From Coniferiporia sulphurascens (lineage: Eukaryota > Basidiomycota > Agaricomycetes > Hymenochaetales > Hymenochaetaceae), in contig NBBA01000013.1 of assembly GCA_002794785.1 (NCBI GenBank), positions 744,001 through 808,000 on the forward strand: a stretch of DNA of 64,000 bases, given 5' to 3'. Positions within the stretch are counted from its first letter, which is position 1. Each line of letters begins with the position of its first letter. This document shows positions 49,405 through 61,009 of the stretch, piece after piece. The notes beneath the pieces are model-generated. The model searched no databases. It had not been told where the DNA came from and was given only the letters and a program-made list of their open reading frames with translations. A program made the translations under genes and the position numbers.

Positions 49405-51083
49405 TCACTGTGCAGCGGGGGGACTGACCGTCGCATTCTGATCCTTTTTCTTGACGGAACGCTCACTCGCACGACGAATGGCCCATGTAAACTCGTAGGT
49501 CTTGCACGCATCCTCGAACGAACTCAGGATCAAACCACCCTCGGGGTCGGTTTCTTCAATGTCCTCAATAACGTCTATCCAGTTCGATACCTCTGAGAAG
49601 AAAGGATCATCGTCAGGGAAGCGGTGCGTTTCCTCATAGTCGTCTCCCGGGCGGCGGATATACAGGACCGGCTGTACATATGGATTTACAAGTCTAGGAG
49701 AATATCAGTAAACATCTCAAAATACATGACACAACCATAAAGAACCCTACTTAAGAGTGTAACCATCCGCAATAACCTCCAGCTCGCAGCTGTAGTTTGT
49801 GCCTTGGAGCGCGACCGCGTGAGTCAGACTACCAACAGCGCCGCTCTCATATTTCCTATTTGAAATCAGCTTTAATCTTTGAGTACTTTCATCGCAACAT
49901 ACGTACCAGACGGCAGATGTAACTCGGGGGACCCTGTTTTCGGGCGCGATTTTGCTTTCGTCAATAAACATCTTTGATAGCTTGCCAGCCTCCTCGTCCC
50001 ACTCGAGCGAATGGGCTTGGACGGATGCAATATCTACTTCACCGCCAAAGTAACGCGAAAGATCGCAGAAGTGGGTGCCTTGCTCAATGATCGGGCCTTG
50101 ACTATCAAGGAAAGAGAAACCGCTCAGCCAAGTCAAGGTATCGACTCAAGCTCCTTACCTCTTGGATTTATCCCACCACCCGTACCCTTGGATGGCTTCA
50201 TACGCACATGCATAGCGCGCAACAGTAGCCATGACCTTCAGGTCGTTGTCAATAATGATTTGCTTCATCATCTGGACGGCCTTCAGGTAGCGGAGCATGT
50301 AGCTGGAATATTCTTCTCATCTCACCGCATGGAGTGAGATGGCGGGAATACATACCCGACCGAGCAAACGACGCCGCTGTCTTGAATAGACTTCGCCACG
50401 ACGAAGGCATCCTTGATTTCCTCCTCTGTGCCCGTGGCGATGGGCTTCTCAAGGAACATAGCTACACCCGGGAAATGCTTCAGGATCTGCAACTCGACGT
50501 CACGTCCCGGCTGCGTGTTCCCGCGGAACGCGGGAGGGCAACCGACGAGGAATGCATGCGGGCGCTCCTTATCCGTCATGTTCTTGATGTACTCGTCCAG
50601 CGATTTAAAGATGCGCGTGTCCTTGTATGCGGAATACACGAACGAGTCGCATTTCTTCTGGAGGACGGACTGCGCTCTCTCGATGGCGGGGTCGATCAGC
50701 GCGACAACCTTCAGGCGCGGGCCGAGCTTGCTGTTGGCGCATAATGATCAAGAGGACCCGTTACTGATCTAAAACGATCACGCACTGTTCAAATCGGAAG
50801 GAGTGATTCCAAGGACCCTCGTCCGAGCCTGTCGTATGTAACGTCAGAGCGATGAAGCTCCAACACCTGGTCTAACACGCGCATATACGCACCGAACATG
50901 ATGTTCCCTGCGCCAACAAAGACGACATTGAAGTCATCCCCGCCGCCAATATGGCCCACTCTGTGTTGTTCATGTTCGCAAAATCATGGAGGTTGCGCCA
51001 ATGATGATGAGTTGTGATGCATATAGCGTGCTCGGTTGAGATCAGGAGGGCACATCACGGAACGCAGCACTCAACTTGTCCAT
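49405..51083 (-). CDS. Gfo/Idh/MocA family NAD(P)-dependent oxidoreductase
   Basis: An N-terminal Rossmann fold (FNVVFVGAGNIMFG, then RLKVVALIDPAIERAQSVL) is followed by the family catalytic lysine in GVAMFLEKPIATGTEEEI. The C-terminal sheet domain includes GWWDKSK, GPIIEQGTHFCDLSRYFGG and YESGAVGSLTHAVALQGTNY, and the protein ends TVSPPAAQ at 49405. It oxidises or reduces a sugar or related metabolite with a nicotinamide cofactor; substrate not readable. At least six exons. The first exon is uncertain: the Rossmann exon (about 50960) has an upstream in-frame stop, so a short 5' exon is needed; ATG 51083 (MDKLSAAF) spliced to GHIGGGDDFN is the best frame-consistent choice. Confidence 0.82.
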
Positions 51084-51672
51084 ACGGATGAGCCTAGAGG
51101 GGTCGATGGACGACCTCCGCGAGGCGACGCCCGACGGGCGGCGCTCAGAGAGACGTCGCTCGGAGGGACGGCGCGAGGACGGCGGCGGCATTGCGGATGG
51201 TGGGGAATCAAAAACAGCGGTGGGGTCAGGGGGAAGGAGAATGCTAGTCGAGTCGGCTAAGGTGAGATATGGGTGTGATGGTCGTGGGCAGAGTTCAGCA
51301 AGGAGCTTTGATTTTGAAGGAGTTTGCGGCAGTTCAGAGCCCAGACTAAAGTAGGTTCCGACCGCGAGCATTAATGGGGTCGGTCCGAATGCGACCCCTT
51401 CGTCGCTTACCTGCCGCTTACGGCAACATTCGGTGCGGTCTGGCACAGGCTCCAAAAACGAAGTCCGGCGACAACAAACAGCAAGGAGAGCTGGGATAAA
51501 TAGCCTCATCGATATCGACAAAGACCCTCTGGGTATATTAACTTATACAACGAATGTGTAAATGCGATATCTTGTCACGAACGGATGCGACGACGCGGAA
51601 GCAAGCAAATGGATGATGGAGAGTATTAATGGATAGCAGTCCCGTGTTTGTGGTCCAGCGAAACATCGTCAC
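51084..51672. other. Intergenic or 5' UTR, no gene called
   Basis: On the minus strand a frame of about 155 codons (51520-51042) is open and arginine/serine-rich (SSRRPSERRLSERRPSG), running into MDKLSAAF. It has no domain and no good ATG at its start, so I treat it as upstream sequence of the MocA gene. Confidence 0.35.
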
Positions 51673-52101
51673 TCATGACGAGCGCGCAGATGAACTTCCG
51701 GATGAACCCTGGCCAACAGCGCCCTCCTTCGCTTTCCGCTCTCGTGCAGCCAGTATCGCCTGTGTCCGCGCCTCGGCCGCTCGCAGGCGCTCGCTCATCG
51801 CCTTCAGCTCAGCGTTCAACTTTTCATTTTCCTGGGCAAGTCGCAACACATTCGATTGGCGCTTCTCCATCTGTTCCTTCTTCCTGTACGCAAAAAGCCA
51901 CGGGCAGATGGATGTGAGCGGACGGCCGCAACTACAGCGAGAGAATGGAACGGCGGCTCACTTCGAATCAACTTCAAAGTCCCCAAACGAAGCGCCGGCG
52001 ATGATCTGATCGAACGAGAGCGATATGTCGAGCTTGGGCGCTGGCAATACCGGAACGCCCGGTGAAGGTGGAGGTTCGGTGTTGCCCGTCATCCTCGACA
52101 T
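51673..52101 (-). CDS. Small coiled-coil protein, function unknown
   Basis: Two exons (52101-51962 and 51883-51673, intron phase 2) give 116 aa from ATG 52101 (MSRMTGNTEPPPSPGVPVLP). The centre reads KLDISLSFDQIIAGASFGDF, a compact motif that looks conserved rather than random. Residues about 48-100 form a predicted coiled coil (KKKEQMEKRQSNVLRLAQEN, EKLNAELKAMSERLRAAEAR), and the C-terminus is Gly/Ser-rich. The intron restores a perfect frame (DSKKKEQ), which supports a real gene. I do not recognise the family; no signal peptide or membrane segment. Confidence 0.65.
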
Positions 52102-55100
52102 CCTGCAGGCCAACACGGCGCACGCACACAAGTATTATGTTCCGCCATATCAGCAGGTTGCCCTTCGTGAGAGTGCGCTGGCTGACCTGCTTTCGATCGA
52201 GAGACGCGGCTGGGGCTCCGCGTCCCGCGACAGATTTTCGTGAGAGTTCATGATGAGGACGGGAGAGGAAGAAAAGTGGAAAAGTAGAGAGTCCTGGGCT
52301 CGATGGCAGTACTGATGTAAACGCGTGTTAAGTGACGCCAATCCCGCGCCACACCGCTGCTAAATGGTAATTTCACATTTTCAGCTTTGCGTGTCATTCT
52401 CGTATGTAAGCTCAACAACAAACACAGCCCCAAAATTAAGGCATTATCTCGAAAGAAATTTGCAATGCCTATCAACCCATGACATTACTTTTTAGGAGCG
52501 CTCGTCCAGAAGCTAACAAAACATATGTATACCACCATAAAGTTTGGATCGGCGGTCCAAATGCAAAGCTCGGTCAAACCACCTTATGGAAACACTACCG
52601 TTTTCTCTGCCACCTCATTTTTCCGCCTGCGTTTACATGACCAGTCGTCTGAAGTGTGTCGAGATGTAATCCTCCCTTTTCTACTACTTCGTTTTTGGGA
52701 AACAACCTTCATCTCCTGCAGTTCAGAGCCGATACGGATAGCTCTGTGGCGGACGGAAATGCATTTTCTTCGGTCAGTGTTCATGACAATGCGTCTCCAG
52801 CGTCTCTTATCATGGGTATCGCCCCTAGATAGCCAACCCGTTTGCATCCGCTTACGGGGGTGGTCGTAATCGTCCTCCGGACTGCATCCCGCAGAATACA
52901 GCTCAGCGAATAGAAGTGTAGAAACATCCCGATCCCGCCGCATGCAACCGAACGAATCCCTAGAATCTGGAAGAAAAGAACCTGGCCATGCGTCCGTCCT
53001 TCTTGTCAGGGCGGCCCTAGCCGGAGAAGGCAAACATGAGCCCCTTCCCCGCTAATTAGCGGCGCATCTCTTTTGCTACATACCTTCAATTTAGTAACTG
53101 GTTCGCGAACACCTTGGCTGAGCCTTCTTAGAGCCCTATTTCCCCAAGTCTGCGACCTTCGCTCGGACTTTTGCCGGCTTTCCCACAAACTGCCAGCAGA
53201 GCAATGGCCGCCTAGCTACGTGCCGGGGAGCAACTTAAGACCTGTCAGAGTGAGATCTGCGGCAGACTCCTTAGGCGGGCACGTGTAGAAAAGAACATGA
53301 GGGAGGTGTGCAGAAAGAGAGGCCACGGAAGGTGTATTAGCTGGTCACGCGTAGACAGAGTATAAGTAGACATCAGGCTGGAGATCTGGCTATCGTGTTG
53401 ATGCTCGGCGATACGGATGTGTTTCCCGCTTGCCAAGTATAAAGTAATACCGCCTGCTATCACCTGGCCATTCGGTGCGGACGAAGAACAGAACCTGCCG
53501 GAAACGCTTCCGGGTACGATGCGGACGCTTTCGCTATACATAAAGGCGTGTGGCTAGCCCGTCCCAGTACATTCTGGCCATAGCTGAAGCATTTCCAGGA
53601 ACTCCAGTGGAAATCGATGTCCGCCAATCGGGTTCCAGAGGGGCATGAGTCGAGGTCGGATATGGAGGCCGAGTAGAGCTTGGGACTTCCACGACTTGAT
53701 TAATCGAAACACCCGACTGAATATTAACATAGTTCTTCTGCGTACAAACGGGTCGTCCGGCTGTGGTCTCAAGATCCTGTGGATTCTGAGAACCGAAGCT
53801 CGCGGGTTCCGGCAAGGATATGAGTCTCTAATCGATTTCCACGTCCTGGGATAGACCGTATGTTGTTGGCATCCCGCTGAGAAACCGCTCGATGCCGAAT
53901 CTGCGGAGGGAAAGTGGACGGGATGACCCGTGATGTCGGACATGCCCAATGTATGAATTCTCCAGGAAGCATGCTTGGATGGTCTGCTCCATGAGTACCA
54001 TCTCCGAGCTTTGCCATAAATACTACGTAGGGCGTTCGAAATCCATTCGACAATCCGAGGATCCGACGGCAGTTGATTGGAGCTGAGCCGCCGTAGTCCT
54101 GCCGTTGCAAAGTTGTGAGAAAGCCATTATCCAGAGACCAGACCAATGTCGAAGATGAAAACGGACAAAAGCTTTTGGTAGTAGCTGAAGCTCAGATATA
54201 AGTTAGGCAAATCACCGCGCTGTTTTGGTTTTCGTAGTACTCCAGACAATACGCAAGTAAACATATGTAGGGAGGGGGAAGTGCGTTGATTACGGACTGA
54301 AGTATACTGGCGAATCTGAGATATGAAGACACCATGACGGACAAGTAGTCGAGACTCGAGGGTAGTGTTGAATCTACATTCCGATTCAAGTTCCAATTGT
54401 GTGGACAGTAAATGAGCGAAGGAAAAATTGTCCTCGACTCCTCTTTACTGATTAGTAAGCAAGACGCAGCTTATAAAGCAGTGGAAGAACGAGATTTCCC
54501 CTTTTGGAGTTCGCTGTAGTTTATTAACTTTATTTAGTACGACCATTAACCTTTCTCAGACTTCTCATTCTCCTATTGCACTCTTGAAATAGCTAAAAAG
54601 TCAGAGAATTTGTCCAGAGTTGCGGATTCGGCGTAGCTATGACTTTACGCATTAATGACTCGATCTTACTGCGTTTCGGGATATTCTATTTAGATATGGT
54701 GAACCTCCGCCCGGTCGCTTCAGTGCTGCGGCCGTCGCTTAGGTAATTACGTAAACACAAAGGGACTTCACCAAGGGCCCAAGGGGACCCCAGGAACTGC
54801 GTTGAAAAATGCAAAATTCCATCACGTGACTCTAGCGCTTGTTACCGTGAGAACTTGCACCTACTCCCCGCGTAGCCCTACCTTTGCGCACTTTCTATTG
54901 TGGGGGCCCCACTTATCAATTCATAGTTTTAACTGGTTCCCGGGGCCCCTCTGCCCCCTTGTATCGCAACCCCTTTTCATGATGCTGTTAAAGCTCCGAC
55001 TGACTGCTTCGCAGAAGCGACTAGGCGGCGCCGAAGGAGCTGAGGCTACCCAGATTATCCAGTCCACCATATAAAAGGGTCTAGAAATCAGGATTGTGAA

Positions 55101-55172
55101 GCAAAGTCTATTCGATCTTAATCCCCAAGGATACACAGGCCGTAGAAACACAAAACGTACCTTATTACAAGG
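52102..55172. other. Gene-poor 3.1-kb stretch
   Basis: No gene is supported. On the minus strand between 54400 and 53245 several consecutive open frames of 85-130 codons follow one another without domain or clean splice junctions; this could be a decayed gene. On the same strand an arginine-rich frame (53033-52584) is also open without recognisable content. Confidence 0.4.
55070..55076 (+). promoter_or_regulatory. TATA box of methyltransferase copy A
   Basis: TATAAAA followed by GGG, 103 bp upstream of the ATG at 55173. Copy B has the same TATAAAAGGG at the same distance. Confidence 0.6.
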
Positions 55173-56254
55173 ATGACATCGTCGGCCACGAGGCTTACAA
55201 AGGTCCACCCGACCTCCCTGATCGGATACGGCGCGGGGAAGAGCGAGCTATACGACAAGTACGAAGTTCCTTGTGATACTTCCAGAATTCCCAATCCGTC
55301 TCACCAGTTTACCCACAGAGTCCGGCCCTCATATGCACCAGAGGTATTATCTTGCATGCGGAAGGCTGTCAAAAAGAAAGATAACTTGAGGATTGTTGAG
55401 TGAGCATCTCGTGATTCCTTTAAAAATTAGTTATCGATGCCCTTCAGAGCTGGAAGTGGCAGCGGGATCTTCACGCGCGTACTCCTTGCTCACCCCGAGT
55501 GGAACTCATCCATCTCTGAGCTGAAAGCTATCGAACCCAACGAGGGTATGCGGGCCGTGTTCGCTCAATCAACGAAAGATCCACGCGTCAGCCTTTCAGA
55601 CGGTACGTTTGATGAAACTGGAGTTCCAGACGGCTGGGCAGATGTAATCATAGTGGCAACGGTAAGGGACTTTGATTCCGATAAACCACCCTTCCTTTGT
55701 CTAATCGCAACTAAAAAGGCCTTTCACTGGTGTTTGGATGTTGAGGCCGCGATAAACGAATTTATGCGCATACTGAAACCAGAAGGCACCATGGGCTTCT
55801 GCTGGAATCTGCAAGATACGTTCGTATAGTCATACAAAACTGCGAATGTCTGAATTTCTCACAGCTCAACTTTAGGAACTGTGCTTGGATCCAACAGCTG
55901 AATGACTTGTGCACGCCCTATCAGACGTCCTCCTCTAAAGACTTTTGGGGAGATACGTTTAGGAGGTGGCGCCGCATGTTCGACCTGCCTTTGTACAAGG
56001 CAAGCTTCTTTGAGCCGGAGGAGACAACGATCTCCTCCGTTGAACACCGAACTCTTGAAGCAGTCGTTTTGCATGCTTATACAAGGAGCGGTGTGGCACT
56101 TCTCTCCGATGACGAGAAAGAGAAGGTTGGAGAGGAGATCAAAACTATTGTGCTTCGCGGTGATGGCCTCGTTTGGGTGGACGAAAAAGAGGGTATATTT
56201 GAAGTCCCATATGCAACACCCATCGTAATCATGCAGAGGAAGCCCTTACAATGA
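55173..56254 (+). CDS. SAM-dependent class I methyltransferase, copy A
   Basis: Five exons (55173-55258, 55319-55399, 55448-55661, 55719-55819, 55876-56254) give 286 aa. It opens KVHPTSLIGYGAGKSELYDK and RPSYAPEVLSCMRKA. Motif I is VEAGSGSGIFTRVLLAH (a GxGxG SAM loop), the acidic end of strand 2 is ELKAIEPNEGM, and motif IV with the typical AFHW is DGWADVIIVATAFHWCLD, followed by FMRILKPEGTMGFCWNLQD. The C-terminal cap contains WRRMFDLPLYKASFFEPEE. This is the Methyltransf_11 fold with the layout of fungal Crg1/trans-aconitate methyltransferase-like proteins; substrate unknown. All splice sites are canonical GT-AG. No membrane or signal sequence, so cytosolic. Confidence 0.88.
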
Positions 56255-57281
56255 TCATCGGCGTTAACGGGAACGTATTGGTAACATGAATAGCTACAGT
56301 GGGGATCTAAAAGTACCAGAGCCCACGAATTAAATAAATAATATATTTTGCATGAACATTCGGAAGCTAGCCGCTAGGTATTTAATATATATTGAAAGCA
56401 TATAGCCAAACAACGGAACTGGGTAATGACTCTTGCCTCCTATCTCTGGAGGACTAGTTGAAGCGAAGCAACCGGCTTGCATTTTTAGTTAAGACTTGTA
56501 AGATAGGGCTGTGCTCGGAATTTCCTTTGCCGCGGCCGGATGGGGGGGATGAACTTGCCAGCGAAGCCAGTGGCGTCTGATGGCGCCAGCCTGAGGCAGT
56601 ACTAGTACTAGTGATAGGTACAAATGCGAGACGTGACGATGAGAATAGTTGTAGTGAAGAGCTTCCCAACCTCCCCTCCCTCCCTTCTCTAAAAAAGCGG
56701 ATCAACGGTCTGCTAAAAAGTTTCACAGCGGTATATAAATCGGGGCAAAGGCGGCTGTTTTATTTATTTAATAAGGTCGGTTCTCCAAGGACAATTGGAG
56801 TGTAGGCAAGTCAGCATTCGATACGAGAAGCGTGGGAATGGCGGTGTCGGGACCGATAACTTTATGTAATCATTTAGAAGTCGGTAGCAAAGCTTTTCTT
56901 ACACCGTAGATCACTGGCAGTGGCAGCTTTATACAACGCAGGACAACTTGAAGTCTGTTTGTAAACTGTGCATTCAAGTTCGTATTTCTCGAATCTTTAA
57001 AAAGCCGTTAGCTGCGATAACTCTCAAAAGCCCACCGCTTACCTCCGCTGCTATTTTTTATGTGCTCATTCAGAGTTAGAATGATAAACTTTAACTAGGT
57101 CCCCGGACTCCACCTCTAGTTGTCTTCTCCAGAAGTGACTCACTGCAAGTGCTCAGCATCCGCAGTATTCGGGATTGCCCTGTTATAAAAGGGCGCAGCT
57201 AAGGTACGAGACGATAGTCGAGCTCGTCTCTGCAAGGACTCGGGAATCATTTAAAAGAGATATCAAACATACTTTCTGGAG
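56255..57281. other. Intergenic between methyltransferases A and B
   Basis: No gene. It contains AGTACTAGTACTAGT near 56598-56612 and the promoter of copy B. Confidence 0.45.
57184..57190 (+). promoter_or_regulatory. TATA box of methyltransferase copy B
   Basis: TATAAAA followed by GGGC, 98 bp upstream of the ATG at 57282, matching copy A in sequence and spacing. Confidence 0.6.
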
Positions 57282-58366
57282 ATGTCGTTGACCCCAAGCC
57301 TCACTAAGGTTCATCCAACCTCTCAGATTGGATACGGTGCGGGAAAGAGCGATATCTATGACAAGTGCGTTCTTTTTGATATTCGTGATATTGCTACCAT
57401 TCGTCTGATCAATACGTTTGCAGAGCCCGTCCCTCTTATGCGCCAGAGGTACTATCGCATATGTGCAAAGCTATCATCAAGAAAGATGATCTCAAGGTCG
57501 TAGAGTGAGCCCAATATGGTCACTGCCCCAGAAATTACCCACAGATGGCGATTAGAATTGGATGTGGCAGCGGAATCTTCACGCGCGCGCTCCTTGCCCA
57601 CCCAGAATGGAACTCCTCCGTCTCCGAGATCAAGTGCGTCGAACCCAACGATGGGATGCGGGAAGTCTTCGCAAAAAAGAACCAAGATCCTAGGGTCAGC
57701 CTTTACGCTGGGACATTTGAAAGTACCGGAGTCCCAGACGGCTGGGCCGATATAATCATAGCCGCGACAGTAGGCGGTTTCATTATCAACGTGTCTCTTT
57801 CACTGTCTAACCTTGATAAATAGGCTATCCATTGGTGCTCGGATGTCGAGGGCGCGACAAATGAGTTTTTTGCGCATATTGAAACCTGAAGGTGCCATGA
57901 GTTTTTGCTGGAACCTGCAAGACAGGTTCGTACAGTGCCACGTAGCTAGGGATACCTGTGTGTCTGACGGACCATATACAGGAAGAAGTATGCTTGGGTC
58001 CAACAGCTCGATGACATATGCACGCCATATCAGTCAGGCCCCCCAGACTATTGGGGAGTCACGTTCAGAGAATGGCGGCGCATGTTTGAACTTCCTTCGT
58101 ATAAGGCTAATTTTACCGATCCCGAAGAGACAACTATTTCCTCCGTTGAGCACCGTACGCTCGAGCTCGTCATTCTTCATGCTTACTCCGGAAGCGGTGT
58201 GGCAATCCTCTCTGACGAAGAAAAACAGAAGGTCGGGGAAAGGATTAAAGCTATCATGCTCCGTGGTGACGATCTCGTATGGGTAAACGAGAAAAAAGGG
58301 ATTTTTGAAGTTCCGTTTGCGTCACCAGTCATAAACATACGGCGTAAGCATTCGCAAGAATCCTGA
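57282..58366 (+). pseudogene. SAM-dependent methyltransferase copy B, homopolymer frameshift
   Basis: Same five-exon plan as copy A: exon 1 57282-57364, exon 2 57424-57504, exon 3 57556-57769 (214 bp, identical in length to copies A and C). Motifs are intact: IGYGAGKSDIYDK, EIGCGSGIFTRALLAH, EIKCVEPNDGM, DGWADIIIAATAIHWC. In exon 4 (from 57824) a run of six T (57866-57871) stands where the intact copies read five in the NEFLRILKP segment. The frame then reaches TGA at 57887-57889, and ILKPEGAMSFCWNLQD continues one frame over. The last exon is again open (MFELPSYKANFTDPEE) to TGA 58366. It is a recent pseudogene, or a one-base error in the T run. Confidence 0.75.
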
Positions 58367-59296
58367 TTAATGAGAAGAAACGAGTACGTGAAAGATCGCG
58401 TTGTAAAGTAAAAACGTTTAAAGGGTCCACAAATCAAGAAATTTACTGTCCTATACCTTGAGCGGCGCGGCCTAACACTCTCAGGCCAGTATTTTAGTCT
58501 CCATAAAAAAAAGTATTTGTTCCTTCTGACCCTTGGTATGTTAACCGAAGACATATTACGGTGAGTGGCGATTAGCTTTCTTGGTTTATATATATGTAAC
58601 GGTTGTAGCTAACACAACTTGTCTTTTATACCAGGTCAATAGCCCAAAAATGCGTAAGCCGCTTCCCAATGTATTGCAAGTCAATCGTCCTGTGAGATCA
58701 AGAGTAGAAGTATGAAGGGTCTTCTATGTCTATTGTGAGTCCCTAGATGATCACATGTTTCAAGAGAACAAAAAAGGCCAGCTAAATCCGTTTATCCAAG
58801 GGGGGCGCGCGGATCGAAGTCCCTGAATCTCTCAGGATGGTGGGAAGCGGAATGACGGAGTGCACTCATCCGCAAGCCCTCTGCAGCTCTTACCCCCAAG
58901 GGGCGGCGGCGCCACCCTTCTATACCGAAAGCTTCAAGTTGTTGGAATTATGATTTGGTAATATCGACTATGCGACTACATTTGGTATTTACGTCTCACG
59001 CTCTGTGAAGTTTTACTCGTAGTTAGCTGCATGTATGCTCCTGGTCGGAAACGGCCACAAAGAAATCGTTTATCGACGAGGACCGACCCGTGCTACGACG
59101 GCACGCCTCAAGATTTCTGACACAAGTTCCGTCATGACCAAAAGATTTTTTCCCCTGCTAGTGCGATATTTACACCATAACAATCGAAGTGCGTTCTATC
59201 CTACGGGTTTACCAGCACTGGAAGCCTTGCCTGGAGGGCGACGCTCCAGATCTTAATTTGAAGCCAATCTAATCCGTCTGTACCTCCCGTCGGTCA
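58367..59296. other. Intergenic between tail-to-tail copies B and C
   Basis: No gene or RNA seen. AT-rich with several A runs; probable 3' UTRs and unassigned sequence. Confidence 0.45.
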
Positions 59297-60399
59297 CTAT
59301 ACGGCAGTAGACTTCCGATGAACGATAGTGATAGGTGTTTTGATCGGAACTTCGATGAGTGCTTCCTCCTCGTTACTCCAGACCATACCGTCTCCGCGAC
59401 TTACAATGGCTTCGACCTCCACCTTGAGCTTCTGTTTTCTGTTTTCGGGAAGGGATGCCACCGCACTCCACGTCAGGAAACGTAGCGTCATACTCTCCGG
59501 AGTCTCAGTTGTAGTGGAAAGGATGATTGAATCCTCTGGCGGATTGAAACTTTCTTTATAGACAGGGAGGTCGTGGATTCGCTGCCAATTGTTTCTATCC
59601 ATCCACCTGCTCGCCTTTCCGATATTTTGATGGGGCTCGTACAGATCGAGTAGCTGGCGCATCCAGGGGGTTCCGTCGCCGATTTATTCATACACGAGTC
59701 GCTAGTAAGTTGAGTAATCTGAATCAGAGTTTCCTAAGACACGAACCCGTCTTCTAGGATCCACAGAAAGCATATAGTGCCGCTTGGCTTGAGGATTCTC
59801 GCGAACTCGTTCATCGCCGCTTCAAGGTCCAGACACCAGTGGAAAGCCTTTTTTGTTAATTTAATGACGGACTCAGGTGGAGGGTAGTATAGGTAACCGA
59901 CCGTCGCCGAGACGATCAAATCTGCCCATCCGTCAGCCACCCCGGTATCCTCGAAGGTCCCATTCGACAAGCTAGCCCTGGGATCGCTTAGTGTCTTCAG
60001 GAAAACCTCCCGCATCCCCTCGTCGGGGTCCATGCACTTCATTTCCGTAATCGATGTATTCCATTCGGAATGTGCGAGAATGTCTCGAGTAAAGATTCCA
60101 GTGCCGCATCCAATCCTGGAAGTCTATCTCACTTGTGAATGCGTAAGAATAATATTTTTGTTCTTACTCGACAATATTCAAGCCCTCTTTCTTGCTAATT
60201 GCCTTGCGAATGTGCGATAGTACTTTCGAATCGTATGAAGGACGATACCTGGCGAAGCATTTTTCAATGGCGATGAGCTATCCGTCTCCGACTGTCAGTT
60301 GTACAAACTGCACTTATTATACAGTTCGCTTGATTGTGTGTTGAATGCGGCTGCGGACACTGGGTGCATTACTGCGTGGTTTGGGAAGTCAGCTGCCAT
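59297..60399 (-). CDS. SAM-dependent methyltransferase copy C (inverted), possible frameshift
   Basis: Exons 60399-60314 (86 bp), 60248-60168 (81), 60115-59902 (214) and 59847-59747 (101) have exactly the lengths of copy A. Motifs: HPVSAAAFNTQSSELYNK, YRPSYDSKVLSHIRKA, EIGCGTGIFTRDILAH, EMKCMDPDEGM, DGWADLIVSATAFHWCLD, FARILKPSGTICFLWILED. The fifth exon from 59701 is one base out of frame: a run of five C on the minus strand (59666-59670) would need six to join NKSATEPP with WMRQLLDLYEPHQNIG. An alternative splice (donor GTGTCT just downstream, acceptor CGCCAG) would keep the frame and skip about ten residues. It is the most diverged copy. Either a live gene with a shifted intron or a pseudogene. 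Confidence 0.72.
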
Positions 60400-60726
60400 G
60401 GCGGAACACAATGAGTAGGGGCAACGCCCGCAAGGATTTTAAGACCGTTTTGTAAGCTGACAAAAGATCGGCACTTTCCTCATTCAGCAATTTAGGTGGC
60501 AACAATTTCAGGCAGCCATACTCAAAGCAATCTGGCCTTTTTCCCATAATTCTTCCACAAATAAGAGCTGCTGAGTACTGGTACTAGTACCCTATGAGCT
60601 TAATCAGAGCTTACAGTAGCATTAATGCAACTGAGAAATCCTGGCCTCTCAAGCCACAGATACACACCATAAATGTCATGTGTCACGAGTGACAAATGCG
60701 CCTCACAGGCTGCATACACTCCAAAA
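60400..60726. other. Upstream region of copy C
   Basis: No gene. It contains the perfect 12-bp palindrome GGTACTAGTACC at 60580-60591. Confidence 0.4.
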
Positions 60727-61009
60727 CTGCAGAATGGGTTTTTGAGCTCAGTATTGCTCTAATAAATGTAATTAAAAGTGCGTTGGAGTCCACTGGTGTG
60801 GGGCCAGGGTGGCTTAAAGCCGGATTTTTCGATTTTGGCCTGTAAGTACCAATAACTACCTATGTGTGTGGGCAGTTCTTGATACTTACAGGCTAAAATC
60901 AAAAAATCCGGCTTGAAGTCACCCTGGGCCCCACTCCAAGAGATTCCAATGCACTTTTAATCACATCGATTGGGGCACTATTGAGCCCAGAAACTCATTC
61001 TGCAAATTC
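60727..61009. mobile_element. Foldback/MITE-like element with long imperfect inverted arms
   Basis: Two arms of roughly 125 bp are imperfect reverse complements around a spacer near 60850-60885. Left-arm landmarks are TGCAGAATGGGTTT, AATTAAAAGTGCGTTGGA, GGGGCCAGGGTGGCTTAAAG, CCGGATTTTTCGATTTTGGC and CCTGTAAGTACC. The right arm carries each in reverse order and complement (GATACTTACAGG ... TCATTCTGCA). There is no coding capacity, and I see no clear target-site duplication. Either a foldback MITE or a non-coding gene with a very long hairpin. Confidence 0.75.

Noticed and set aside
51042..51520. 155-codon Arg/Ser-rich minus-strand frame as a separate gene
   Set aside because: It begins without ATG, has no domain and runs into the likely first exon of the MocA oxidoreductase.
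52584..53033. 149-codon Arg-rich minus-strand frame
   Set aside because: No recognisable motif, no ATG-centred context or splicing partner; composition looks like chance.
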